Assembly: GCA_030428695.1 (NCBI GenBank)
Contig: JAUIEM010000114.1
Location: 1 to 24,352, forward strand
Source of the DNA: a bacterium
Lineage (GTDB): Bacteria > Planctomycetota > J058 > JAJDCP01
Length of the DNA stretch: 24,352 bases
Direction of reading: 5' to 3'
This document shows positions 16,977 to 24,352 of the stretch, piece by piece; the first letter of the stretch is position 1; each line of letters opens with the position of its first letter. Made by a program: the position numbers and the translations under genes. Under the pieces are notes generated by a model, which did not search any database, was not told the origin of the DNA, and saw only the letters and a list, made by a program, of their open reading frames with translations.

Positions 16977-17579
16977 GACACCTTCGATGCGATCTACGGC
17001 CGCCGGGCCGTCAAACACTTCGACCCCGAGCACCGGCTGAGCCCGGACGAGGAGACACGCCTGCTCGAGGCCGCCATCCAGGCACCGACCAGCTTCAACA
17101 TCCAGCACTGGCGCTTCGTGATCGTGCGCGATCCCACGCTGCGGGCGAAGATCCGCAAGGAGCACGGGAACGACCAGGCGCAGATGACCGACGCCTCGCT
17201 GCTGGTCATCCTCACCGCCGACCTCCACGCCTGGAAGAAGGACCCGGCCCGCTACTGGCGCAACGCTCCGCAGGAGGTCGCGGACCTGCTGGTCGGCTGG
17301 ATGGGCCCGTTCCACGAAGGCCGCGCCTGGCTGCAGCGGGACGAGGCCCAGCGCTCGATCGGGATGGCGCTGCAGACCCTGATGCTCGCGGCCAGGGCGA
17401 TGGGCTACGAGTCCTGTCCGATGATCGGCTTCGACATCGAGGCGGTCGGCAAGCTGATCAAGCTGCCGGAGGACCACGTGATGGGTCCGATGGTCGCGAT
17501 CGGCAAAGGCACGAAGGACCCGTGGCCGAAGCCGGGCCAGCTACCGCTGGACGAGCTGGTGTTCGAGAACGGCTTCTGA
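16974..17579 (+). CDS. Nitroreductase-family flavoprotein, apparent ATC start
   Basis: The protein has 201 residues, normal for the family. DAIYGRRAVKHFDP gives the Arg cluster that contacts the FMN phosphate. PTSFNIQHWRFVIV corresponds to the usual PS..N.QPWRF segment, and the C-terminal VAIGKGTKDPWPKP to the VAIGY tail. It is predicted to be a cytoplasmic dimeric FMN enzyme that uses NAD(P)H, with unknown substrate. No ATG, GTG or TTG exists in frame near the domain start. The next in-frame GTG is about 45 residues inside the fold, and ATG 16986 is out of frame. The ATC at 16974 has an excellent ribosome-binding site. The gene converges with the L-2-hydroxyglutarate oxidase-like gene, with only 11 bases between them. 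Confidence 0.87.
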   Translation: MDTFDAIYGRRAVKHFDPEHRLSPDEETRLLEAAIQAPTSFNIQHWRFVIVRDPTLRAKIRKEHGNDQAQMTDASLLVILTADLHAWKKDPARYWRNAPQEVADLLVGWMGPFHEGRAWLQRDEAQRSIGMALQTLMLAARAMGYESCPMIGFDIEAVGKLIKLPEDHVMGPMVAIGKGTKDPWPKPGQLPLDELVFENGF

Positions 17580-17590
17580 GGCTCGACCGC

Positions 17591-18814
17591 TCAGCGGCGG
17601 CGGAAGAAGCCGCGCTGCGTCAGCCGGTCCGCCATCAGCTCCACGAAGGCGAGCGCCGAGGTGAAGCCCGGGGACACCGCGTTGAGCACGTGCGCGCTGC
17701 GGCCCCGGACTCGGAACAGGAAGTCCTTGACCAGGCGCCCCTTGCGGTCGACCAGCTGGGCCCGGTTGCCCGCCCGCTCCGGCGTCAGCTCGCCCTTCTG
17801 CAGCGCGGGCAGGAGGCGCCGGGTGCGCTCGAGGAAGGCGCCCGCCGAGACGCTGGTGTGCAGCTCGCCCAGGGCCAGGCCGAGGAAGCTCTTCGCCAGC
17901 GCCATACGCCAGAAAGCGGGCGCGCCGAGCAGCTCCGCGCAGTCGCCCCAGCGGATGTCCCCGGTCCGGTACGACTCGCGCCCGAAGGCGAGCACCGCGT
18001 TCGGCCCCGCCAGGCAGCGCCCGTCGACGGTGGGTGTCAGGTGCACGCCGAGGAACGGCAGCTCGGGCCGGAACACCGGGTACACCAGCCCCCGGACGAG
18101 CGCCGCGGGACGCTCCGCGAGCGCGTGGTACTCGCCCCGGAAGGGCACGATGGAGAGGTCGCGGGCGAGCCCGCAGCGCCGGGCCAGGCGGTCGGCGTGC
18201 AGGCCCGCGCAGCACACCAGCCAGCGGGTGCGCAGCACGCGCACCGCGCCGCCCTGGACGACAACCAGCTCGAGGGAGGTCGTGCGCGGCCGGACCTCCC
18301 GCAGCTCGGTGCCGAAGTGCAGGGCGACGCCGACGTCCCGCGCGTCCCGCGCCAGCGAGCGGACGACCGCCCGGGCGGAGAAGATGCCGTCGGCGGGGGA
18401 GTGGAAGCCGGCGACGCCCGCAACGTGCGGCTCGATGTCGCGCATCTCCTCCCGGCTGACCAGCCGCGTGCCGGCCAGGCCGTGCGCCTGGGCGCGGCGG
18501 TGCAGCTCGGGAAGGTGCGCCGCGTCGGTCTCGTCGGCCGCCACGACCAGCTTGCCGATCCGCTGGAAGGGCAGGCCCCGCTCCTGACAGTAGGCGGTCA
18601 GCCGGCGTTGGCCTTCGAGGCAGACGCGGGCCTTGAGGGAGCCCGGCAGGAGGTGGAAGCCCGAGTGCGCGACGCAGCTGTTGCGGCCGCTGGTGTGCAG
18701 CCCCGGCCCCGACTCCTTCTCGAGCAGCACGACGCCGTCATGGCGCGCCCCGAGCAGCCGCGCCAGCGCACAGCCGAGCACGCCGGCGCCGACGACGGTG
18801 ACCCGCGCGGTCAT
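17591..18814 (-). CDS. lhgO: FAD-dependent oxidase, L-2-hydroxyglutarate oxidase (LhgO) type
   Basis: The protein has 407 residues, the usual size for LhgO/L2HGDH. ATG 18814 overlaps the stop of the preceding gene as ATGA, so the two are translationally coupled. The N-terminal Rossmann motif is VTVVGAGVLGCALARLL, with an acidic strand end at LLEKE. RNSCVAHSGFHLLPGSLKA is close to the LhgO signature RNSG.IH.G.YY.PGSLKA. PFRGEYHAL, then a region near GVHLTPTVDGRCLAGPNAVLA, and a GDIRWGD segment also fit. The family oxidises L-2-hydroxyglutarate to 2-oxoglutarate and passes electrons to oxygen or quinone. The substrate is inferred from family resemblance, and related DAO-family 2-hydroxyacid oxidases remain possible. 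Its pairing with an FGE/TPR membrane protein is unexpected. Confidence 0.83.
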   Translation of the reverse strand: MTARVTVVGAGVLGCALARLLGARHDGVVLLEKESGPGLHTSGRNSCVAHSGFHLLPGSLKARVCLEGQRRLTAYCQERGLPFQRIGKLVVAADETDAAHLPELHRRAQAHGLAGTRLVSREEMRDIEPHVAGVAGFHSPADGIFSARAVVRSLARDARDVGVALHFGTELREVRPRTTSLELVVVQGGAVRVLRTRWLVCCAGLHADRLARRCGLARDLSIVPFRGEYHALAERPAALVRGLVYPVFRPELPFLGVHLTPTVDGRCLAGPNAVLAFGRESYRTGDIRWGDCAELLGAPAFWRMALAKSFLGLALGELHTSVSAGAFLERTRRLLPALQKGELTPERAGNRAQLVDRKGRLVKDFLFRVRGRSAHVLNAVSPGFTSALAFVELMADRLTQRGFFRRR

Positions 18815-21800
18815 TCCTGCAGGAGGGCGCGCAGCAGCTCGGGGATGTCGAGGGCGGTGCGGAAGCCGACCTCCTGCCAGGTCTGATCCTCCGGCCCGCG
18901 CTGCCGGTAGAAGCAGGTCGCCCGGTCCTGGTCGTAGTACCACGAGCCGCCGCGCAGCACCCGACGCTCACGGTCGGAGCTCGAGACCTGACGCTCGGGC
19001 GCGCCGGGGTAGGGGAGCAGCTTGTCCTCGACCCACTCGCTGACGTTGCCGGCCATGTCCCGCACGCCGTAGGGGCTGACGTCCCCGGGCGAGGAGCCGA
19101 CGGTCACGGTGCCGACGCCCTCGTCCACCGAGACCTGGGACTGCACGTTGGCGAGGTCGGACGCGTACTCGTCGCCCCACGGGTAGGTGCGCCCGTCGGT
19201 GCCCCGCGCCGCCTTCTCCCACTCCCGCTCGCTCGGCAGGCGCCGCCCCAGCCAGGCGCAGTAGGCGGCCGCCTCGGTCCAGGACACGAACACGACCGGA
19301 TGCCGCGCGTAGGTCGAGTCCGGCACGTCGTAGCGGCTGCCGTCACCCCGCTTCTTCGTCCCGCCGTTCCAGTTCCGCGGCGACGACAGCCCCGGCGTCG
19401 CGGCGACGAAGGCCGCGTACTCCTCGTTGCTGACCTCGTGCCGCGCGATCAGGTAGCCGCGCCCGACCGAGGCGCGGTGCTCGGGGTAGGCGAAGCTGCG
19501 CGAGGAGTCGACCCCCATCGTGAAGTCCCCGGCCGGGATGAAGACCATCCCCCGGGCCTGGCCGATGAAGCCGACGAGGGCCGTCGCGTCCGGATCGCCG
19601 GGCTTGAGCGTCAGCATCTCCTCGAAGGCCTCGGCGGCGTCCTCCATCCGGCTGGCGCGGAAGGCGGCCACCCCGCGGCTCCGGGCCTCGTCGTAGCGCT
19701 GATCGAGCGCGCGCTCGGCGATGCGCTCCTCGCACAGCACGATCTGCGCCTCGACCTCGTGCGGGTCGTCGCTGAACGGCTTCGCGCGCTCGAAGGTCTC
19801 GATCGCCTCGCTGTAGCGCTCCTGGCGCATCAGCTCCTCGCCCGCGTCGAGATGCTGGTGGTAGAGCTTGAGGCGCTGGGCCCGGTTGAGCATGAACTTG
19901 AGGTCGGCGTCGTCGGGGCGCAGCTCGAGGGCGTTCTGGTACCACTCGACGGCGAGGTCGTAGTCCTCGGCCTGCAGCGCCTCCTCGGCGGTCTGGATCC
20001 ACTGCTCGATCTGCAGCATCGCGACCTTGTCCTCGACCCCCGGGTCGTCCTTGAACAGGGTGCGCCACTCGTTGTACAGCGCAATCAGCTCGCTTCGCGC
20101 GGCCTGCGCGGTGCGCAGCGCGGTGGGGTCGCTCTCCGAGGCGCGGACCGCCTGCTTGAGCCGCCCGTCGACCGCCGCGATCGCCTCCTCGAGCTCGGTC
20201 TTGAGCGCCGCGATCGCCGCCGCCGCCTCGCCGTCGTCGAGCACCTTCTGCGCCTCGCGGAAGTGGCCGAGGGCGAGCGCCCGGTTGCCCTCCTCGAAGA
20301 GCAGCTGACCCGCCGCCATCTCGCGCCGGAAGCGCACCTCGACGAAGCCGTCCTCGATGCGGCGCTGGTACTCCGCCCCGGAGAACTTCGCCGCGAGCAT
20401 CTTCAGGGCGTTGTCGGCGCTGTCGTGGTCGCCGCTCTCGAGCGCGACGGTGTACTGCTCGGTGAACGCGGTCTCGAAGGCGAGATCTTCCTCGAGGCCG
20501 GCGACGTCGTCGCCGGACACCCACAGCGTCCCCCAGAAGCCCTCGAGCTGCGCGAGGCGCTCGGCGCTGGCGTCGAGATCGCCCCGGCTGAGGGCCGAGC
20601 GGGCCTCGGAGTAGCGGCCGAGGTTGCGCCAGCGCAGCACCAGGAGGGCGACCAGCGCCGCGACCACCAGTACGATCGCGCCGACGGTCACGACCTGGCG
20701 CAGGCGGCTCTTCGCCCGCTTCTTGCGGATGTAGGCCTTGGCGTCGAAGACCGGACGCTGCACCTGTGAGAGCATGCCGATCTGGGACGACAGGTCGGTG
20801 TCCGAGCCGGCGAGGATGTTCTCGACGTTCTTGATCTCGGTCTTGAGGTTGTGGATCTCGGTCTCGAGGAAGACCGAGCGGATCGGCGAGGTCGACGTCT
20901 CGCGCTCCTGGATGGCCGAGGTGAGGAAGTCTTCCATGCGCCCCTTCGGCGGCTTCTTCTTGCTCTTCTTCTTGCGCGGCTTGACCGGGGCGCCGGCGGC
21001 GAAGGGTTTCTTCTTCTTGGTCGCCTCGGTCTTGATGCGCTCGATGTTCTGGGCGAGGAAGGGCGCCGGATCGGCCGGGGTCTCGCCGGGGGGAGGCCGA
21101 TGGAACTCGGCGATGCCGGAGTCGGGCTTGAGCTCGGGCAGCACCCCGGCCGAGCCCGAGGCGGTCAGCGCGAAGCCCTGGTTCGACGCCGAGCGGCTCG
21201 CCGACTCGGACAGCTCGGACAGCTCGGCCTCGGACAAGAGCTCCGACTCGGACGGCCCCGACGAGGTGAAGAGCGGCTCGGCCTCGCTCTCGGAGGGCGC
21301 GGCGCTGTCGACCGCCGCGAGGGCGATCTCGGTCGGCGCCTCGGAGGCGGACGATTCCTCGTCGCGGTAGGCCTCGACCTCCTCGGTGTAGCGCTTGCGC
21401 ACCCGGATCTTGCGGATGTACTCGCGCTCCTGCTGCTCGATGCGGCTGAGCAGACGGGCGAGGATCGAGCGGTGGATCTCCATCGTCAGCACGCCGTGCT
21501 CGATCAGGATCTCGCCGAGCCGCACCTGGTAGCCGCGCTCGCGCTGCGTCTCAAAGCCCTTCTCGAGCTGGGGCTGGCTGACCAGCCCCTGCTTGCGGGC
21601 GATGTCACCGTACAGGGAGTCGAGGCGCAGGATCTGGCTCGCCGCCTGGGCCTCGTGGATCTCGTCGACCTCTTCGGGGTCGAGCAGCTCCTCATCGAGG
21701 AAGATCTCGGCGATGTAGCGGTCGACGCCGGTCTTCTTGCGGACGGAGATCTTCTTCCGGATGCACTCGTCGACGTCCTCTTGATCGAGGAGCTCATTCT

Positions 21801-21861
21801 TGAGCACGAGCTGGACGAAGAACTGCTCATCCAGGGTGAGGATTCCGTGGGGCAGGTGCAA
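18811..21861 (-). CDS. Membrane protein: N-terminal helical modules, TPR, C-terminal FGE-sulfatase (SUMF1-like) domain
   Basis: The protein is 1016 residues, starting at TTG 21861 with AGGAG five bases upstream. Residues 12-138 hold four helical modules of about 24 residues, the last reading RLGEILIEHGVLTMEIHRSIL, similar to MshEN/GspE N-terminal modules. A Ser/Glu-rich linker (168-225) and a Lys/Pro-rich segment (281-307) follow. One membrane helix spans 389-409, then come TPR-type helices (about 410-765), clearest at EDYDLAVEWYQNALELRPDD. A C-terminal FGE-sulfatase domain covers 771-1003, with FIPAGDFTMG, LPSEREWEKAARG, YPWGDE, AGNVSEWVED and RGGSWYY. The two active-site cysteines of true formylglycine-generating enzyme are not both present; only C983 lies in that area. 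A binding role is more likely than catalysis. The FGE domain is probably extracytoplasmic. Confidence 0.88.
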   Translation of the reverse strand: MHLPHGILTLDEQFFVQLVLKNELLDQEDVDECIRKKISVRKKTGVDRYIAEIFLDEELLDPEEVDEIHEAQAASQILRLDSLYGDIARKQGLVSQPQLEKGFETQRERGYQVRLGEILIEHGVLTMEIHRSILARLLSRIEQQEREYIRKIRVRKRYTEEVEAYRDEESSASEAPTEIALAAVDSAAPSESEAEPLFTSSGPSESELLSEAELSELSESASRSASNQGFALTASGSAGVLPELKPDSGIAEFHRPPPGETPADPAPFLAQNIERIKTEATKKKKPFAAGAPVKPRKKKSKKKPPKGRMEDFLTSAIQERETSTSPIRSVFLETEIHNLKTEIKNVENILAGSDTDLSSQIGMLSQVQRPVFDAKAYIRKKRAKSRLRQVVTVGAIVLVVAALVALLVLRWRNLGRYSEARSALSRGDLDASAERLAQLEGFWGTLWVSGDDVAGLEEDLAFETAFTEQYTVALESGDHDSADNALKMLAAKFSGAEYQRRIEDGFVEVRFRREMAAGQLLFEEGNRALALGHFREAQKVLDDGEAAAAIAALKTELEEAIAAVDGRLKQAVRASESDPTALRTAQAARSELIALYNEWRTLFKDDPGVEDKVAMLQIEQWIQTAEEALQAEDYDLAVEWYQNALELRPDDADLKFMLNRAQRLKLYHQHLDAGEELMRQERYSEAIETFERAKPFSDDPHEVEAQIVLCEERIAERALDQRYDEARSRGVAAFRASRMEDAAEAFEEMLTLKPGDPDATALVGFIGQARGMVFIPAGDFTMGVDSSRSFAYPEHRASVGRGYLIARHEVSNEEYAAFVAATPGLSSPRNWNGGTKKRGDGSRYDVPDSTYARHPVVFVSWTEAAAYCAWLGRRLPSEREWEKAARGTDGRTYPWGDEYASDLANVQSQVSVDEGVGTVTVGSSPGDVSPYGVRDMAGNVSEWVEDKLLPYPGAPERQVSSSDRERRVLRGGSWYYDQDRATCFYRQRGPEDQTWQEVGFRTALDIPELLRALLQE

Positions 21862-22026
21862 CGCGACTCCTGACCTTGCAGATCGCCTGTGGGAGCAGGT
21901 ACCATCCTAGCAGTTTCGCGCCACTCGCTCAACTCGGCCAGGGCCCTGGGGACCGGGCGCAAGGTGCAAACTTACACGAGCTTAGGCGTCGATGCCAGAA
22001 CCTGGCCGGCGCCCGGGAGGCGGAAC
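21862..22026. other. Divergent intergenic region
   Basis: These 165 bases separate the FGE/TPR gene from the plus-strand helical-repeat gene. A good minus-strand promoter candidate lies at 21904-21932. No convincing plus-strand promoter is visible. An in-frame start at 21889 exists for the plus gene, but it would overlap this promoter and has no ribosome-binding site. Confidence 0.55.
21904..21932 (-). promoter_or_regulatory. Candidate sigma70-type promoter of the FGE/TPR - LhgO operon
   Basis: On the minus strand TTGAGC (21932-21927) is followed after 17 bases by TAGGAT (21909-21904). Each hexamer has four of six consensus bases with ideal spacing. The predicted start near 21897 gives a leader of about 36 bases before TTG 21861, with the ribosome-binding site in place. 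Confidence 0.5.
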
Positions 22027-23052
22027 GTGGAGCGCAGCGAGCTCGAAGCGATGCGGAGATCCCTCGACGCAGCGGCCGGCGCTTCCCTCGAAGCTCGCCA
22101 GCAGCGCCGCCAGATCCGCCAGGTGCTGCTCGCCGAAGGCTACAAGCTGCTCGCCTCGAGCAAGCCGGCCGCGGCCCTCGAGGTGTGCGCGCTGCTCGCC
22201 GACGTGGCCGCCCTCGCCGACGAGGACCGCGCCCGCATCGCCGGTCACCGCGCCGCCGCCCTCGCCGCCCTCGACCGGGTGGGCGAGGCGATCGACGCCC
22301 TGCGCGACCAGCCCGCGCGCGCCCAGGCGATCGGCGCGGCCGCCCTGGTCCGCGCCCTGTGCCGGGCCGGACGTCCCGAGGAGGCCGTCGCCTGGCTCGA
22401 CCGGGTCGGCAACGACGACGCGGCGCGGGTCGGCGCCCTGCTCGCCGTCGCGGGCGGCTGGCTGGCGCGCGGCGACCTGCGCCGCGCCGGGTTGACCCTG
22501 GCCGAGGCGGAGAAGCGCGCGCTGTCGCCGGTGCTGCTCGGCCGCACCCAGCTGTTGCGCGGCCGCCTGGGCGAGGCCCGGGGCGAGGTGGAAGCGGCCC
22601 GCGCGGCCTACCTCGGTGCCCGGGAGACGCTGCGCCCGAAGCAGAAGTCGGTGGTCGTCGGCAGCGTCTCGGTGAGGATGGCCGGGGAAGGGGGCGAGGG
22701 CCCCGGCCGCCGTCCGGAGGATCGCTGGCTGGCGGAGGCCCTGCTCGCCCTCGGCCGGCTCGCCCTCAAGCGCGCCGACTGGCGTGAGGCGTCGAGCTTC
22801 CTGCGCGAGGCCCACGAGAAGAGCTCCCGCTGGCGGCTCTGGCAGACCGCCGGAGAAGCCGCCGCGGCGCTGGCCCGGGGCTGCCTCGAGCACGGCGACC
22901 CCCACGAGGGGCTGACCTATGTCGAGCGCGCCCTCGCCCATCACGAGATTCGCGGTATGCGCCCGGATACCGCCCTCTACGCCCTCGGCGCCGAGCTGGC
23001 GACGGCCGCGGGCGACACGGCCCGCGCCGCCGACTTCCGGCGTCGCGGCTGA
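22027..23052 (+). CDS. Helical-repeat (TPR-like) protein of unknown function
   Basis: The protein has 341 residues. I chose GTG 22027 because GGGAGG lies six bases upstream. The frame continues upstream to 21889 without a ribosome-binding site. The sequence is almost entirely Ala/Leu/Arg/Glu helix pairs of TPR length, for example SKPAAALEVCALLADVAAL, GRPEEAVAWLDRVG and ADWREASSFLREAHEKS. A loop at about 215-235 interrupts them, and there is no membrane segment or signal peptide. It probably serves as a protein-binding scaffold in the cytoplasm. It is divergent from the FGE/TPR gene, and a shared control region is possible. No closer family is recognised. Confidence 0.8.
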   Translation: MERSELEAMRRSLDAAAGASLEARQQRRQIRQVLLAEGYKLLASSKPAAALEVCALLADVAALADEDRARIAGHRAAALAALDRVGEAIDALRDQPARAQAIGAAALVRALCRAGRPEEAVAWLDRVGNDDAARVGALLAVAGGWLARGDLRRAGLTLAEAEKRALSPVLLGRTQLLRGRLGEARGEVEAARAAYLGARETLRPKQKSVVVGSVSVRMAGEGGEGPGRRPEDRWLAEALLALGRLALKRADWREASSFLREAHEKSSRWRLWQTAGEAAAALARGCLEHGDPHEGLTYVERALAHHEIRGMRPDTALYALGAELATAAGDTARAADFRRRG

Positions 23053-23204
23053 GGGCCCGGAGATGATGGGGGCAGGCTGCGGCGTGATGCGTGTCACCCG
23101 TCGCGCTCCAGATCACACCGGTATGCATCGTTCACCCGACGACACAAGCCCTGCCGCCTGCGCCGCCCCGGTGCTCGGCCCGTTCCTCTCCGGCCCCTGA
23201 CGTG
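23053..23204. repeat. Palindromic intergenic element; right part is a diverged copy of the 6101-6183 repeat
   Basis: The element starts right after the stop codon at 23050-23052. GGGCCCGGAG (23053-23062) is mirrored by CTCCGGCCCC (23188-23197) at 9 of 10 positions, and GCAGGC (23072-23077) by GCCTGC (23156-23161). The stretch 23120-23202 aligns without gaps to 6101-6183 at 61 of 83 bases, including CCTGCCGC and CGGTGCTCG. Most differences replace A/T here with G/C. It fills most of the space between two converging genes, so it could stop transcription from both sides. Confidence 0.65.
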
Positions 23205-23266
23205 GCGGGCCTCGACACCATCGGCGCGCTGCACCTGCTGCGGAGGATCTTGTGCCTGCCAGTGCC

Positions 23267-24352
23267 TCAGGGCTCGACGACCACCCGCGTCAGCTCGTTC
23301 CCGTGCACGACCAGCTCGCGGGAGAACACCTCGCTGCCGTGGGGCACCTCGAGCCGGTAGCGGCCCGCGGGCAGCTCGACGGTGTCGCCGACCTGCCCCT
23401 CGGCGACGACGACCCCTGCCGTATCGATGATGCGGAAGCCGAGCCGGGGCACGACCACCAGCCGGCCCGGCGCTTCCGCCATGCCGTGGGTCGCCCGGGT
23501 CAGGAACAAGAGCGCGAGGCTGGTCGCGATGCGCGGGTCGGCCTCGCCGCGCTTCCCCCGCCAGCCCCCGTCCGCCGCCTGGCGCTGCAGCAGGGCGCGC
23601 ACGCCGAGGGGGAACCACTCGTGCTCGCCGATGAACGGCGTGCCGAGCAGCTGTCCGACCCGCTCGATCGAGTACAGGTAGTAGTAGTACCACAGGTCCG
23701 GAGTGGTGCCGGGATGGGCGTCGGCGCTGAAGTTCTCGGCCAGCCAGGCGAAGCCGCCGTGGACCCGCGGATCCTCGACGAAGTCCTCGACCCCCTTCGC
23801 CCAGCGCGCGATCAGCGTCGAGGACACCCCGGCGCAGGTCATGCTGCCGTAGGACTTCCCCTGCAGGGCGTAGCGCCAGCCGCCGTCCTCCATCACGCGC
23901 TCCTGGAAGAGGGTGTCGGCGCGCTCCCAGGCTCCGCGGTCGACCAGCATGCCGCGGCGGTGGGCCGAGCGCAGGGCGAGCAGGGCGAACTGGGTGGTCG
24001 ACAGGTCGGCGCCCTTGCCGACCAGGGGCGAGCTGCGCGGCGGCACCCAGGAGAGCTGCTCCGGCACCTGCGCGTAGTCACGCTCGGCATCGACCCACTT
24101 GAAGGTGAGGTTGTAGCCCCAGCTTCCATCCTCGTACTGGGCCTCGAGCACGCAGCGGGCGAGGTCGTTGAGCAGCGGGAAGTAGTGCGGGTCGCCGTAG
24201 GCGTCGATGGCGAGGATCTTCAGGCTGGTCTCGTAGATGCGGCGGAACAGGAGCGGCCGCTCGAAGTAGGCGCGGATGCGCTCGTCGATCTCGTCGGAGA
24301 CCTTGTGGGCCCCGCTGTGGATCAGCGCGAGCACGGCGATGGTGTGCTCCTT
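23267..24352 (-). CDS. Prenyltransferase/squalene-oxidase repeat protein, C-terminal part
   Basis: The frame is open from the right window edge to TGA at 23267-23269, giving 361 residues. The start lies outside the window; the GTG at 24334 is internal. Repeats of an alpha/alpha-toroid carry the motifs EDGSWGYN, EDGGWRYA and ADGGWRGK, with TTQFALLALRSA and TSLALLFLTRA helices between them. This is the QW-type repeat of squalene cyclase and protein prenyltransferase folds. After the toroid, a beta-rich tail of about 70 residues (from about RLVVVPRLGF) resembles a small PEGA- or Ig-like domain. The cyclase DxDD motif is not visible in this part. Planctomycetes carry many such proteins with no assigned activity, and cyclase function should not be assumed. 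Confidence 0.85.
   Translation of the reverse strand, partial: KEHTIAVLALIHSGAHKVSDEIDERIRAYFERPLLFRRIYETSLKILAIDAYGDPHYFPLLNDLARCVLEAQYEDGSWGYNLTFKWVDAERDYAQVPEQLSWVPPRSSPLVGKGADLSTTQFALLALRSAHRRGMLVDRGAWERADTLFQERVMEDGGWRYALQGKSYGSMTCAGVSSTLIARWAKGVEDFVEDPRVHGGFAWLAENFSADAHPGTTPDLWYYYYLYSIERVGQLLGTPFIGEHEWFPLGVRALLQRQAADGGWRGKRGEADPRIATSLALLFLTRATHGMAEAPGRLVVVPRLGFRIIDTAGVVVAEGQVGDTVELPAGRYRLEVPHGSEVFSRELVVHGNELTRVVVEP

Noticed and set aside
18811..19560. Active formylglycine-generating enzyme
   Set aside because: The fold signature is present, but the catalytic cysteine pair is not; only one cysteine lies in that region and no sulfatase gene is nearby.
23232..23262. Similarity of this stretch to the right arm of the 2964-3122 palindrome
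   Set aside because: The match is short, needs gaps and partly lies in the coding end of the prenyltransferase-repeat gene. It may be chance.

Overview
The window is very GC-rich, densely coded DNA with frequent GTG and TTG starts and many large multidomain signalling proteins. The gene mix suggests a Planctomycetota-type bacterium: an FHA/kinase fusion, an FGE-sulfatase-domain/TPR membrane protein, a prenyltransferase-repeat protein, 7TMR-DISM and multi-pass hybrid histidine kinases, and a DUF6941-like protein. Myxococcota or another large-genome environmental lineage cannot be excluded from one window.

Left half (minus strand). After a partial unrecognised gene (1-415) comes a four-gene signalling block, transcribed from about 8950 down to 719: (i) a REC plus degenerate histidine-kinase protein (7768-8901); (ii) a PilZ domain fused to a class I SAM methyltransferase of the type annotated as 3-hydroxypalmitate methyl ester synthase, PhcB-like (6179-7753); (iii) a six-helix membrane hybrid kinase with two kinase cores flanking a receiver (3265-5913); (iv) a GAF-PAS-GGDEF-EAL protein (719-2917). 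Methyltransferase, multi-pass sensor kinase and REC-kinase regulator are the three parts of the Ralstonia PhcB/PhcS/PhcR quorum-sensing system. Here they sit with c-di-GMP parts (PilZ, GGDEF, EAL). I infer a Phc-like fatty-acid-ester signalling cluster wired to c-di-GMP. Long imperfect palindromes occupy the gaps after the methyltransferase gene and after the sensor-kinase gene.

Upstream of this block, a TerB-like protein and an FHA-zinc ribbon-pseudokinase-DUF4388-like protein form a tight two-gene operon (9192-11298, minus).

Middle (plus strand). A VOC/glyoxalase-fold protein and a lipoprotein (11519-12752) are followed by a clear sigma70-type promoter and a leader of hairpins, one of which masks the ribosome-binding site of a metallo-beta-lactamase-fold hydrolase (13011-13892). 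A small DUF6941-like protein follows and overlaps, tail to tail, a 7TMR-DISM hybrid histidine kinase on the minus strand (14270-16708). The signal peptide of that kinase appears to be separated from the rest by a frameshift at a six-base homopolymer.

Right part. A nitroreductase-family gene appears to start with ATC (16974-17579). A minus-strand pair, an FGE-domain/TPR membrane protein and an L-2-hydroxyglutarate oxidase-like enzyme, overlap by ATGA (17591-21861). A divergent helical-repeat protein (22027-23052) and a partial prenyltransferase-repeat protein (23267 to the end) converge on another palindromic element. One arm of that element is a diverged copy of the 6101-6183 sequence, which defines a dispersed repeat family.
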